From: Eubacterium sp.
GTDB taxonomy: Bacteria > Bacillota_A > Clostridia > Lachnospirales > Lachnospiraceae
Assembly (NCBI GenBank): GCA_023663915.1
Contig: JAMPGN010000182.1
Span: 1 to 8,531 of the forward strand
Length of the DNA: 8,531 nucleotides
Reading direction: 5' to 3'
How positions within the stretch are numbered: position 1 is the first letter of the stretch; each line of letters begins with the position of its first letter. Of this stretch, positions 1 to 6,041 are shown piece after piece. Both the position numbers and the translations under genes were made by a program. The notes under the pieces are model-generated. The model was given only the letters and a program-made list of their open reading frames with translations. It did no database searches and was not told where the DNA came from.

Positions 1-55
1 CAAGGGCAACAATGAGTATTCCAATCTGGATTAAATCCTGATATGTAACGTACAT
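1..55 (-). CDS. Holin-like small hydrophobic toxin peptide, N-terminal part (runs off window)
   Basis: Reading leftwards from an ATG at 53-55, the first 18 codons give a short acidic/polar head (MYVTYQDLIQ) followed by a hydrophobic stretch (IGILIVAL), and the frame is still open at the window edge. This is the usual start of the short (about 30-40 residue) putative holin-like toxins of Firmicutes, which insert in the membrane and are generally thought to be type I toxins. The start is chosen by an AGGAGG box at 63-68 that lies 8 bases from this ATG; another ATG at 58-60 is out of frame, only 3 bases from the box, and hits a stop after 9 codons. A promoter and a structured leader lie just upstream. 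The rest of the peptide and any antisense antitoxin RNA are not visible. Family assignment rests on 18 residues plus the leader architecture, so it is likely but not certain. Confidence 0.6.
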   Translation of the reverse strand, partial: MYVTYQDLIQIGILIVAL

Positions 56-61
56 TGCATC

Positions 62-137
62 GCCCTCCTTTCTTTCGTCTGGAGGGCTACTTGAACCCTC
101 CGCAAAAAACAAGAGGGGTAAAGCCGCCTTTGGCTCT
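62..137 (-). promoter_or_regulatory. Structured toxin leader with alternative hairpins over the ribosome site
   Basis: In the minus-strand transcript three segments occur in order: GGAGGG (101-96), GCCCTCC (87-81) and GGAGGGC (68-62). The third contains the Shine-Dalgarno sequence of the toxin. Segment 2 can pair with segment 1 (6 bp, 8-9 base loop) or with segment 3 (7 bp, 12-base loop), but not both. The second fold hides the ribosome site and the first frees it. Further upstream AGAGCC (137-132) can pair with GGCTTT (125-120), with one G-U pair, and this is followed 10 bases later by six T (109-104), a weak terminator-like arrangement. The pairings are read directly; the regulatory role is inferred. 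Confidence 0.55.
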
Positions 138-155
138 ATGGTTTCCCATGAATGG

Positions 156-184
156 AGTATAGCACACATTTTTCTTTCAGACAA
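156..184 (-). promoter_or_regulatory. Promoter of the left holin-like toxin
   Basis: On the minus strand a -35 box TTGTCT (184-179) and a -10 box TATACT (161-156) are separated by exactly 17 bases. The -10 carries a TG two positions upstream (TGCTATACT), an extended -10. Transcription would start near 149, leaving a leader of about 95 bases before the ATG at 55. Confidence 0.65.
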
Positions 185-230
185 TGCCTGTATTAAGTTA
201 TAACGCCTATGGAAACAAGGAATTTTTCAA

Positions 231-259
231 TTGTTTTTCATTCTATTTTTTGGTATCAT
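231..259 (+). promoter_or_regulatory. Likely promoter of the MBOAT-SGNH unit
   Basis: TTGTTT (231-236) and TATCAT (254-259) are 17 bases apart, and the -10 is preceded by TGG, giving an extended -10. The predicted start near 266 leaves an AT-rich leader of about 120 bases before the MBOAT gene. It is the best candidate in the 185-386 gap, but the boxes match consensus only partly and other weak candidates exist nearer the gene. Confidence 0.45.
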
Positions 260-386
260 GGTAAAAAGTATCTGTGACAATATTTTGTACGCTATTTATC
301 GCAGAGGCAGAAGATACATAATTATTAAAAATATATGAGTGACCTGCAATAGAAATTGATTTTGTTATATTGGGAGAAATTACGAT

Positions 387-1922
387 ATGTCTATCACATC
401 TGCTTCTTTTTTTATCATGCTTATATTATCGGTAGGAATCTATTACCTACTTCCTAGGGCATGCCGTTGGTACGCGCTGCTGGCATACAGCGTTTATTTC
501 TTCTGTGCGTCTTCAATGCCCGTCACGGGTCTGTATCTGTTTATAAGCGTAATTGCAACATGGGGATGCGCAGTATTGATCTCACGGCATCGGGAGGAAA
601 ACCACAAGAAGGCATTGGCGGCATTGCTCTTAGGGATTATGACAAATATCGGGGTTTTGTCGGTGTTGAAATATAGCAATTTCTTCATACAGAATATGAA
701 CGCAATTTTGTCGTGGGGGGGGGTATTATTTCACTTTGAGGAAGTGAACCTGCTAGCGCCCATGGGAATCAGTTTCTATACATTGATGGCGGTAGGGTAT
801 CTGACGGATGTTTACTGGGGAACGGTCGAGCCACAGGGAAATATTCTGAAGACTGCCCTGTTTATTGGCTATTATCCGCAGCTCATTTCAGGACCGATCA
901 CCAGATACCATGAGATGAAGGAGCAGCTGTATGCCGGACATGCTTTCCGATATAGGAATGTTGCGTTTGGTGCGCAGCGGATTCTATATGGGATGTTCAA
1001 GAAAATCGTCATCTCCTCAAGGGCGGAAATTCTGGTAAACGCTATCTATGCTGATGTAGAAACGTATGACGGGTTATATCTCTGGATTGCGATGTTTCTG
1101 TTTATGCTACAGCTATACACAGATTTTTCGGGGTGCATGGATATCATCATGGGTGCGTCTGAATGCTATGGAATTATCCTGCCGGAGAATTTCAGTACGC
1201 CGTTTGCCTCTGCAACTGTGCAGGAGTACTGGCAGAGATGGCATGCAACGCTGGGCGCTTGGTTAAAAGATTATATTTTATATCCGATTCTCCGTACGCG
1301 GTTATGGCAGAGGATGGCGAAATGGATAAAATCGCATATTGGCAAGAAAGCATCCAAGCAGATCCCGTCTTATCTTGGCATGTTATGTGTCTGGCTGCTC
1401 ATCGGGCTGTGGCATGGCGGAAGATGGAAGTTTGTGATAGGAATGGGTTTATGGTTCTGGGGCTGCATTGTCTTTGAAAGTGCGACGGAGCCATACTGCA
1501 AACGGCTAAAAAACTGGCTTGGCATAGACGAGGATACCGATACATGGAGAATTTTTCAATCTGTAAAGGTGTTCGTCTTAGTTGCCATCGGCAATGTTTT
1601 CTTTAGAATAGATTCGCTGCCATCGGCATTGTATGTCTTAAAGCGTGCCGTCAGTCATATGAATCCATGGATTTTTTTTGATGGAAGCCTGGCGCAGATG
1701 GGCATTACATATGGCGATATGAATATATTGATCATTGGAACGGTTGCTTTGTGCGTCGTTGGACATTTACAGAGGAAGCATGGATCTGCGCGGGAATGGA
1801 TACAAAAACAGTTTTTACCGTTCCGCTGGTTTTTGTGGCTGACTATGTTCGCGTTCATTTTAGTCTATGGTACTTATGGACCGGACTATGATGCGGCGTC
1901 ATTTATCTACGGAGGTTTTTGA
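387..1922 (+). CDS. MBOAT family membrane O-acyltransferase (DltB/AlgI-like)
   Basis: This multipass membrane enzyme of 511 residues belongs to the family that moves acyl groups across the membrane to extracellular polymers, as DltB (D-alanine to teichoic acid) and AlgI (acetyl to alginate) do. Visible hallmarks are the APMGISFYTL...GYLTDVYWG block at about 124-145, GPITRYHEM at 169-177, the DFSG...ENFSTPF block at about 246-273, WQRWHATLGAWLKDY at 282-296 with a conserved His at 286, and LWHGG at 341-345 with the expected catalytic His343. Many hydrophobic segments cover the whole length, and the size is normal for the family. GGGAGA at 372-377 lies 9 bases before the ATG. The next gene, an SGNH protein, starts at the stop codon, the usual MBOAT-partner arrangement. 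No dltA or dltC is visible, so acetyl or another acyl group is as likely as D-alanine; no symbol is given. A run of nine G lies at codons 110-113. Confidence 0.92.
   Translation: MSITSASFFIMLILSVGIYYLLPRACRWYALLAYSVYFFCASSMPVTGLYLFISVIATWGCAVLISRHREENHKKALAALLLGIMTNIGVLSVLKYSNFFIQNMNAILSWGGVLFHFEEVNLLAPMGISFYTLMAVGYLTDVYWGTVEPQGNILKTALFIGYYPQLISGPITRYHEMKEQLYAGHAFRYRNVAFGAQRILYGMFKKIVISSRAEILVNAIYADVETYDGLYLWIAMFLFMLQLYTDFSGCMDIIMGASECYGIILPENFSTPFASATVQEYWQRWHATLGAWLKDYILYPILRTRLWQRMAKWIKSHIGKKASKQIPSYLGMLCVWLLIGLWHGGRWKFVIGMGLWFWGCIVFESATEPYCKRLKNWLGIDEDTDTWRIFQSVKVFVLVAIGNVFFRIDSLPSALYVLKRAVSHMNPWIFFDGSLAQMGITYGDMNILIIGTVALCVVGHLQRKHGSAREWIQKQFLPFRWFLWLTMFAFILVYGTYGPDYDAASFIYGGF
715..723 (+). 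repeat. G9 homopolymer inside the MBOAT gene
   Basis: Nine consecutive G at codons 110-113 (TGG GGG GGG GTA, Trp-Gly-Gly-Val). As given, the gene is in frame. One extra G leads to TGA within six codons (GGT ATT ATT TCA CTT TGA). One fewer leads to TGA within eight codons after the tract (TAT TAT TTC ACT TTG AGG AAG TGA). The tract could work as a slippage switch. Confidence 0.8.
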
Positions 1923-3454
1923 TGAGGCAGAGGGTTAAGGAGCTGGCAGCAGCCGTTGTTTTTCTTATTTTGGCATATGAAGTATTTATACATTGCACAT
2001 ATCTTTTTCGGAATACAGAGCGTGCCGCCAGACAAAATATATTAGGATTCTATGAGGAAGAAAGCGATAGTCTGGACGTTGTCTGTGTGGGCACAAGCAG
2101 CGTTTATCGCTATTGGGATCCTATGCATGCATGGGATTTATATGGCTTTATTTCCTACGATTATTCAGTGTCAGCAATGTCGCGGGGAACCGTTCTCACA
2201 GCGATCAAGGATCTGAGACGGACGCAGTCGCCGGAAGTAATCGTGGTGGATGTAAGACCGTTTCTCAATCTGAATGCGTTGTCGGAGCTTGATTATCCAG
2301 AGCGGAATATGCTTGATTCCATAGATCATGGGCTTACCCGGCTGCAGGGCGTTAAGTATCTGTTTGATAACAGTGATATATCCAGACAGGAAGCAGGCGC
2401 GGTGTATATGGAACTTGCCCAGTATCATAATAATAAAACTGCTCTGGCGGAAGCGTTAAACTGGCAGTTAATGGACAATCGGCTGAACAGTGATCCGGAT
2501 GGTGAGGACTTCTATAAAGGATTTGCGATTGCGGCAAAGCATACATATCAGTCACGGGAGGCTGTGCAGCTGTCGGATGAGACGGCAGAAGAAATATCTG
2601 AATTATATATGGATATTTTGGAATATGGTAAAGAAGAAAACTTGAAGTTGCTGTTTGTGCTGTCGCCGTTGGCGGTCTCTGAACAGCGATCAAAAATAAT
2701 AAATAAAATGGCACTGGTGGCGGAGGAATATGGCTATGGATTTATCGATGGGAACCGTTTTTGCGAGGAGATGGATCTGGACTATACAACTGACTTCTAT
2801 AGCAGCTCCCATGTTAATATTCTAGGGGCGGAGAAATGGACCAAGTTTGTCGGAGACTATCTGGTTCAGAATTATGATTTACCAGATCATAGAAATGACA
2901 GCAGATATGATTCCTGGCATACGACATATGAAGCATATCAGAAGGAAGCACAGGAGGCTGTCAATCAGACGTGGGAGATGATACGCAATCACGACGCCAC
3001 GATAGAGAATGAAAAGGAAATGCGTGAAACAGATGCTTTTCCCAAGTGGTTTGAATTGGCAAACGACGAGAATATCTCCATACTTGTATGCGCGAACGCC
3101 TGCGATTATGATGGATTTTCTATGGAAAATAAGGAATTGCTCAGATGGTTTGGCATTGATGAAGATAACATCGGAGTGGATAAGAAGTACTATGCCCTGT
3201 ATTGTGACAGAACAATCCATCTCCAGACAACGGAGGACGAGGCGGAGGGGACGATCGGAGGACTGGAAATACCGTTTACGATTCAGAAAAGCGATCAGAC
3301 AAGAATTGTTATCAGTGAGGCAGAGTATGATGTAGAGGAGGGGAAGATACAATTACTCGCCTTCGATAATAACCTCAATCAGACGGTTGACTGGGTAGAA
3401 TTGACGTGCTTGCAGGAAGGAGAAGCAGGATTAAGACATTTATCTTACGAATGA
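1922..3454 (+). CDS. SGNH-type acyltransferase partner (DltD/AlgJ-like) with C-terminal accessory domain
   Basis: A protein of 510 residues with one N-terminal membrane anchor (about 8-25) and the bulk outside the cell. The SGNH block I is DVVCVGTSSVYRYW (about 52-65), with the nucleophile Ser expected at 59 or 60. The late block is DFYSSSHVN (291-299), with catalytic His297. In MBOAT systems such partners complete acyl transfer to the polymer. After about residue 330 there is a charged linker and then a second domain (about 384-497): ISILVCANACDYDGFS opens it and IQLLAFDNNLNQTVDWVEL closes it. The pattern resembles ILEI/FAM3-like domains (inference). The ATG at 1922 overlaps the MBOAT stop by one base (TGATG) and has GGAGG 6 bases upstream (1911-1915). 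A TTG at 1919 is only 3 bases from that site and is less likely. The gene is translationally coupled to the MBOAT gene and overlaps the convergent gene at its 3' end by 10 bases. Confidence 0.82.
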   Translation: MRQRVKELAAAVVFLILAYEVFIHCTYLFRNTERAARQNILGFYEEESDSLDVVCVGTSSVYRYWDPMHAWDLYGFISYDYSVSAMSRGTVLTAIKDLRRTQSPEVIVVDVRPFLNLNALSELDYPERNMLDSIDHGLTRLQGVKYLFDNSDISRQEAGAVYMELAQYHNNKTALAEALNWQLMDNRLNSDPDGEDFYKGFAIAAKHTYQSREAVQLSDETAEEISELYMDILEYGKEENLKLLFVLSPLAVSEQRSKIINKMALVAEEYGYGFIDGNRFCEEMDLDYTTDFYSSSHVNILGAEKWTKFVGDYLVQNYDLPDHRNDSRYDSWHTTYEAYQKEAQEAVNQTWEMIRNHDATIENEKEMRETDAFPKWFELANDENISILVCANACDYDGFSMENKELLRWFGIDEDNIGVDKKYYALYCDRTIHLQTTEDEAEGTIGGLEIPFTIQKSDQTRIVISEAEYDVEEGKIQLLAFDNNLNQTVDWVELTCLQEGEAGLRHLSYE

Positions 3455-3801
3455 TCTGTTTTTGCAGCTATGGCGTCATTGGTATCCGTTTCCCTGTGGA
3501 TTTCAAGCGAAAAGGAGATATTTTGCTTAATGATTCTGCAGGCATGCGGCAATATCACCGCAAACACAGTAGAAGCCAATATATATTTGGTAAAAAAGGG
3601 AAAGCTGTCAAAAGCGTCGATCGTTACCGCATTCATCTTAAAAATATAGGTGACCAGCGCTTCTGTCAGAAAAACATTACTGATCAGGAAAATGGCATAC
3701 TGATATAGGTATGTAAACCAGTTCCATTTAGCGCCTTCTGTTTTTTGATGTGCGATCCCCACACTGATCATTGCCGGAAAAAATAATGCGATATATCTCA
3801 T
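3445..3801 (-). CDS. Small membrane protein of unknown function, downstream of the LtaS-like gene
   Basis: A protein of 118 residues with about three hydrophobic segments: 1-17 (MRYIALFFPAMISVGIA), about 30-55 (WFTYLYQYAIFLISNVF and following), and about 69-92 (FFTKYILASTVFAVILP). A polar, charged C-terminal tail (HRETDTNDAIAAKTDHS) follows. It is taken as real because GAGGAGGG at 3806-3813 lies 4 bases before the ATG, it starts 41 bases after the phosphoglycerol transferase gene on the same strand, and it fills an otherwise empty gap. A small accessory role in the envelope polymer pathway, such as partner or flippase-like helper, fits the context, but nothing in the sequence shows a reaction. 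The 3' end overlaps the end of the SGNH gene on the opposite strand. No characterised family is recognised. Confidence 0.72.
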   Translation of the reverse strand: MRYIALFFPAMISVGIAHQKTEGAKWNWFTYLYQYAIFLISNVFLTEALVTYIFKMNAVTIDAFDSFPFFTKYILASTVFAVILPHACRIIKQNISFSLEIHRETDTNDAIAAKTDHS

Positions 3802-3842
3802 ATTACCCTCCTCGTTTGCGTTGTTTTTATATTAAGTACTGC

Positions 3843-5426
3843 TTATTTCTGCGGATACAATAGTTCTCGGTCATAAAACGGGGACTTCTTCCTTAATTCT
3901 TGAAACATTTCGTCGTATCCGTACTTTTCCGCCAATGTCGGTTCGTCCGAAAATAGATTTGTCCCTAGACCGATGCGGTTGCCCTCGATCTCAGCTCCCA
4001 TTGCAGCTAATATGGAAGGACAAAAATCCAATGTTGTAAATCGCCTGTTTTTGGTATTGACCGGCGTAGCAACAGAATTGATAAAAGCATTATAAATCGT
4101 TCTTTCTGTTGTTCCGGTGTATATATCGAAATCACTGCTTTTTGCAAAAGCGTCGCTTTGCATACTGGAATGGTCACCGGCAATATAGATTACCGTATTT
4201 TCATAAAAGTCCTGCCGTTTCAGCCAATTGATAAAATCGGCTAATTGACTTGAGGCACATGCCCAGATATTTAAATATTGGTTTTCAAACTTATCGGGGC
4301 ACAATGCACATACCGCTTCACCATTACTACCGGCATGGGTGTCAACTGTCAGCATGGAAAAATGAAAGGGCTGTTCTTCATTTGCAAGAGCTGTTATTTT
4401 TTCTTTTGCAAATTCATATAACTTTTGATCCTCAAATCCCCAATACACCCGATAACCTTCTGGAAGCATTCCAGTCTCAAGTGCAGAAGAATAATCTAGG
4501 ATTTCATAGTTCCCATGCTGCGTAAAATATTCTTGTTTTCCAGCAAATGAAAAATCGGAACCGGCCATAAAGACATTATGATACCCTTGCTGTTCCAGTA
4601 GATCGCCTATGCTGACGACTCCGGGCAGACAGGAATCAAAATTGATATGCCTTTTTCCGGCAGCTAATTTCAGTGGTGTTCCCGATGTCTGCGCGACCAG
4701 AGCCGCCACGGTCCAGCCTGTGTTAGGAGCTACGGCTGCCCCTACCAGAAGCTCTGATTGCGAAAAATTAATATTGCTTTTGGCGATTTCTGTCATTTCC
4801 GGAATAACGTTTTCGTCAAAGACACCGCCGTTTTCTGTATCTTGAAAAGTTGTTTCTGCCGACTCCATAAAAATGCAGATCAAATTCTTCTTTTCCTCTG
4901 GGAAGGATATATTGATATTCTTTGCACTGACATACTCATTTTCTATAAAATCAGAAGATTGGATATTGTTTTTCACATAATCAAATAGCCGATAATTTGT
5001 GTTGACCACATATATTAAAAGAAACAGCCATGTCAGCAACAATAGCAATTTATGTTTTAATATCTGGTTATATATTTGCTTAAATTTCAGACAGCCTTGG
5101 AGTCTGAATATTTTATATTTTAGGAAGACATCAGCATAATGAAACACCTTACATAATGTGTGAAGGATGATGAATCTGAGAATTGCATAGCCGATTAAAG
5201 AAAGTAAAAAAACTTCTATAAAAAAAGAACGGAAATACTCAGTTGGCGTCCCCTTTAATTGCATACTTAGCGTAAACACAATTTCTTCCATACTGATATT
5301 TCCAAAGTTATTTGCACACCATACCAAGCTAAAGGAAACGAATATCAATACATATAGAAAGATATTGTAAAATACAGAGATGGGGGGGGGTAAAATTTTC
5401 TTGTGCATATGGGACATAGACGACAT
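3843..5426 (-). CDS. LtaS/MdoB-type phosphoglycerol transferase (sulfatase fold)
   Basis: A membrane-anchored enzyme of up to 527 residues that transfers glycerol phosphate from phosphatidylglycerol to an extracellular glycan or polymerises it. There are three membrane segments (about 17-37, 68-90, 126-143), fewer than the five of classical LtaS. The sulfatase-fold domain starts near 180: NLICIFMESAETT with metal-binding Glu188; PNTGWTVAALVAQTSGTPL (234-252), whose Thr239 fits the catalytic Thr position; HFSMLTVDTHAG with His364; and IYIAGDHSSM with Asp418-His419. The TGWT...TSGTPL form is closer to MdoB/OpgB-like enzymes than to LtaS. The start is uncertain: AAGGAG (5429-5434) is 2 bases from the first ATG (5426) and 11 bases from the ATG at 5417, so the mature start may be codon 4. 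A C9 run covers Pro13-15. It is the first gene of a two-gene unit. The polymer acted on is unknown. Confidence 0.88.
   Translation of the reverse strand: MSSMSHMHKKILPPPISVFYNIFLYVLIFVSFSLVWCANNFGNISMEEIVFTLSMQLKGTPTEYFRSFFIEVFLLSLIGYAILRFIILHTLCKVFHYADVFLKYKIFRLQGCLKFKQIYNQILKHKLLLLLTWLFLLIYVVNTNYRLFDYVKNNIQSSDFIENEYVSAKNINISFPEEKKNLICIFMESAETTFQDTENGGVFDENVIPEMTEIAKSNINFSQSELLVGAAVAPNTGWTVAALVAQTSGTPLKLAAGKRHINFDSCLPGVVSIGDLLEQQGYHNVFMAGSDFSFAGKQEYFTQHGNYEILDYSSALETGMLPEGYRVYWGFEDQKLYEFAKEKITALANEEQPFHFSMLTVDTHAGSNGEAVCALCPDKFENQYLNIWACASSQLADFINWLKRQDFYENTVIYIAGDHSSMQSDAFAKSSDFDIYTGTTERTIYNAFINSVATPVNTKNRRFTTLDFCPSILAAMGAEIEGNRIGLGTNLFSDEPTLAEKYGYDEMFQELRKKSPFYDRELLYPQK
5382..5390 (-). repeat. 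C9 homopolymer near the start of the LtaS-like gene
   Basis: Nine G on the plus strand give three CCC codons (Pro13-15). As given, the gene is open. An extra C shifts to a frame ending in TAG about 18 codons on (CAT CTC TGT ... CTT TAG). A missing C shifts to a frame ending in TGA about 13 codons on (CCA TCT CTG ... TAT TGA). It lies between the ribosome site and the first membrane segment. Confidence 0.8.
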
Positions 5427-5468
5427 ATCTCCTTGGTGTTTTAAGTAAAGTTTGTTTTATAATTACGT

Positions 5469-5497
5469 ATTATGGCATATTGCGGTCCAAAAAGCAA
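5469..5497 (-). promoter_or_regulatory. Likely promoter of the phosphoglycerol transferase unit
   Basis: On the minus strand TTGCTT (5497-5492) and CATAAT (5474-5469) are 17 bases apart, about 40 bases upstream of the start codon. Position and spacing suit a housekeeping sigma factor. No operator or riboswitch is evident in the short leader. Confidence 0.5.
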
Positions 5498-5688
5498 GAA
5501 TATTACTGAAAGTCAAGAAGAATCGCTGTTTTTGTCATTAAAATTTCTAAAGGCTTAAAACATCCACAGCAGAAATTTGCCCAACAGATGCTTTACGGCA
5601 CCTTGCTGGAAATAAAGTCCATCTGCAAAATCGAAAAGCCGGAAACTGGAAGCCCATTCCGAAATACGTGACAGGAGTACTGGGGAGA

Positions 5689-5811
5689 TCACGCAGGGTT
5701 ATCTGACCATTGAAGCCGCGGGATTGTTCTTTGTTGTTTTTGTTCAGTTTCCTGTGCCGCTTCATAACGTTCACTCTTAATATAAGACTGCATAACTTCT
5801 TCATCATACAC
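5689..5811 (-). CDS. Doubtful small ORF or gene remnant
   Basis: From a GTG at 5809-5811 the frame encodes 40 residues rich in Glu, Gln and Lys (EEVMQSYIKSERYEAAQE and EQKQQR), a composition typical of a soluble helical protein, ending at a TGA at 5689-5691. A promoter-like pair lies upstream at 5849-5876. No ribosome site fits well: AGGAG is about 20 bases from the GTG. A competing frame with an AAAGG box starts at 5807 or just before. It may be the remains of a longer gene. I do not recognise a family. Confidence 0.2.
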   Translation of the reverse strand: MYDEEVMQSYIKSERYEAAQETEQKQQRTIPRLQWSDNPA

Positions 5812-5848
5812 CTTTGAAAATAATATAGATTACTCCTGTCACACCTTA

Positions 5849-5876
5849 ATTATACAGAAAATATTCTTGTTTACAA
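5849..5876 (-). promoter_or_regulatory. Promoter-like element on the minus strand in the remnant region
   Basis: TTGTAA (5876-5871) and a perfect TATAAT (5854-5849) with TG directly before it are 16 bases apart. It points at the doubtful small ORF at 5689-5811. If active, it would produce an RNA whose coding content is unclear. Confidence 0.4.
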
Positions 5877-5940
5877 TAAGATCCGCATTAAATTTCTTCC
5901 TCTCCGATTCGCCTTGCTGACAGTCTGCTGCTTGTATTGA

Positions 5941-5969
5941 TTGTGTATCAATTTCCAGTATGATATAAT
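5941..5969 (+). promoter_or_regulatory. Promoter of the second holin-like toxin
   Basis: TTGTGT (5941-5946) and a perfect TATAAT (5964-5969) are 17 bases apart. Transcription would begin near 5976 and give a leader of about 75 bases before the toxin ATG at 6050, similar in length to the leader of the left toxin. Confidence 0.6.
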
Positions 5970-6016
5970 CAGATTGTATAGTTGAAAAGAAAGTAGGATG
6001 CGATTTTCCGATAGAT

Positions 6017-6041
6017 GCCCTCTAGTCTTACGAAAGAGGGT
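6017..6041 (+). promoter_or_regulatory. Ribosome-site-hiding hairpin in the second toxin leader
   Basis: CCCTCT (6018-6023) can pair with AGAGGG (6035-6040), extended by a G-U pair at 6017/6041, with an 11-base loop. The right arm is the only ribosome site for the toxin ATG at 6050. The left toxin leader shares the same ordered words: GCCCTC, AG, ACGAAAG, GAGGG and GATGC. Confidence 0.55.

Larger units (their letters stand above)
5427..5963. other. Gene-poor stretch between the LtaS-like gene and the second toxin
   Basis: Apart from the promoters named separately, this stretch has no gene I can defend. Reading frames on both strands are short and broken by stops. One minus-strand frame (5547-5807, 86 codons) is open but has a composition unlike a folded protein (Arg/Phe/Cys/Trp-rich second half). 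A shorter minus-strand frame (5689-5811) looks more protein-like and is listed on its own. I see no hairpin plus T-run terminator, tRNA or repeat array. The stretch may be decayed accessory DNA. Confidence 0.4.

Noticed and set aside
1163..1477. Plus-strand frame of 104 codons inside the MBOAT gene
   Set aside because: It lies across the conserved WQRWH and LWHGG motifs of the true frame and has no family resemblance of its own.
1672..1679. T8 run in the MBOAT gene as another slippage tract
   Set aside because: T runs of this length are common in AT-rich DNA and this one sits late in the gene; the G9 tract is far more unusual.
1919..1921. TTG as the start of the SGNH gene
   Set aside because: It is only 3 bases from the GGAGG box, while the ATG at 1922 is 6 bases away and is the stronger codon.
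2352..2714. Minus-strand frame of 120 codons rich in Pro, Thr and Tyr
   Set aside because: Composition is typical of an antisense shadow and it lies wholly within the SGNH gene.
2879..3352. Long minus-strand frame (157 codons) within the SGNH gene
   Set aside because: It is a shadow of the plus-strand gene, which has family motifs, a ribosome site and an operon partner; the shadow has none.
5547..5807. Open minus-strand frame of 86 codons starting with MMKKLCSLILR
   Set aside because: The second half is rich in Phe, Arg, Cys and Trp with no recognisable pattern, a neighbouring frame looks more protein-like, and nothing supports it beyond being open.
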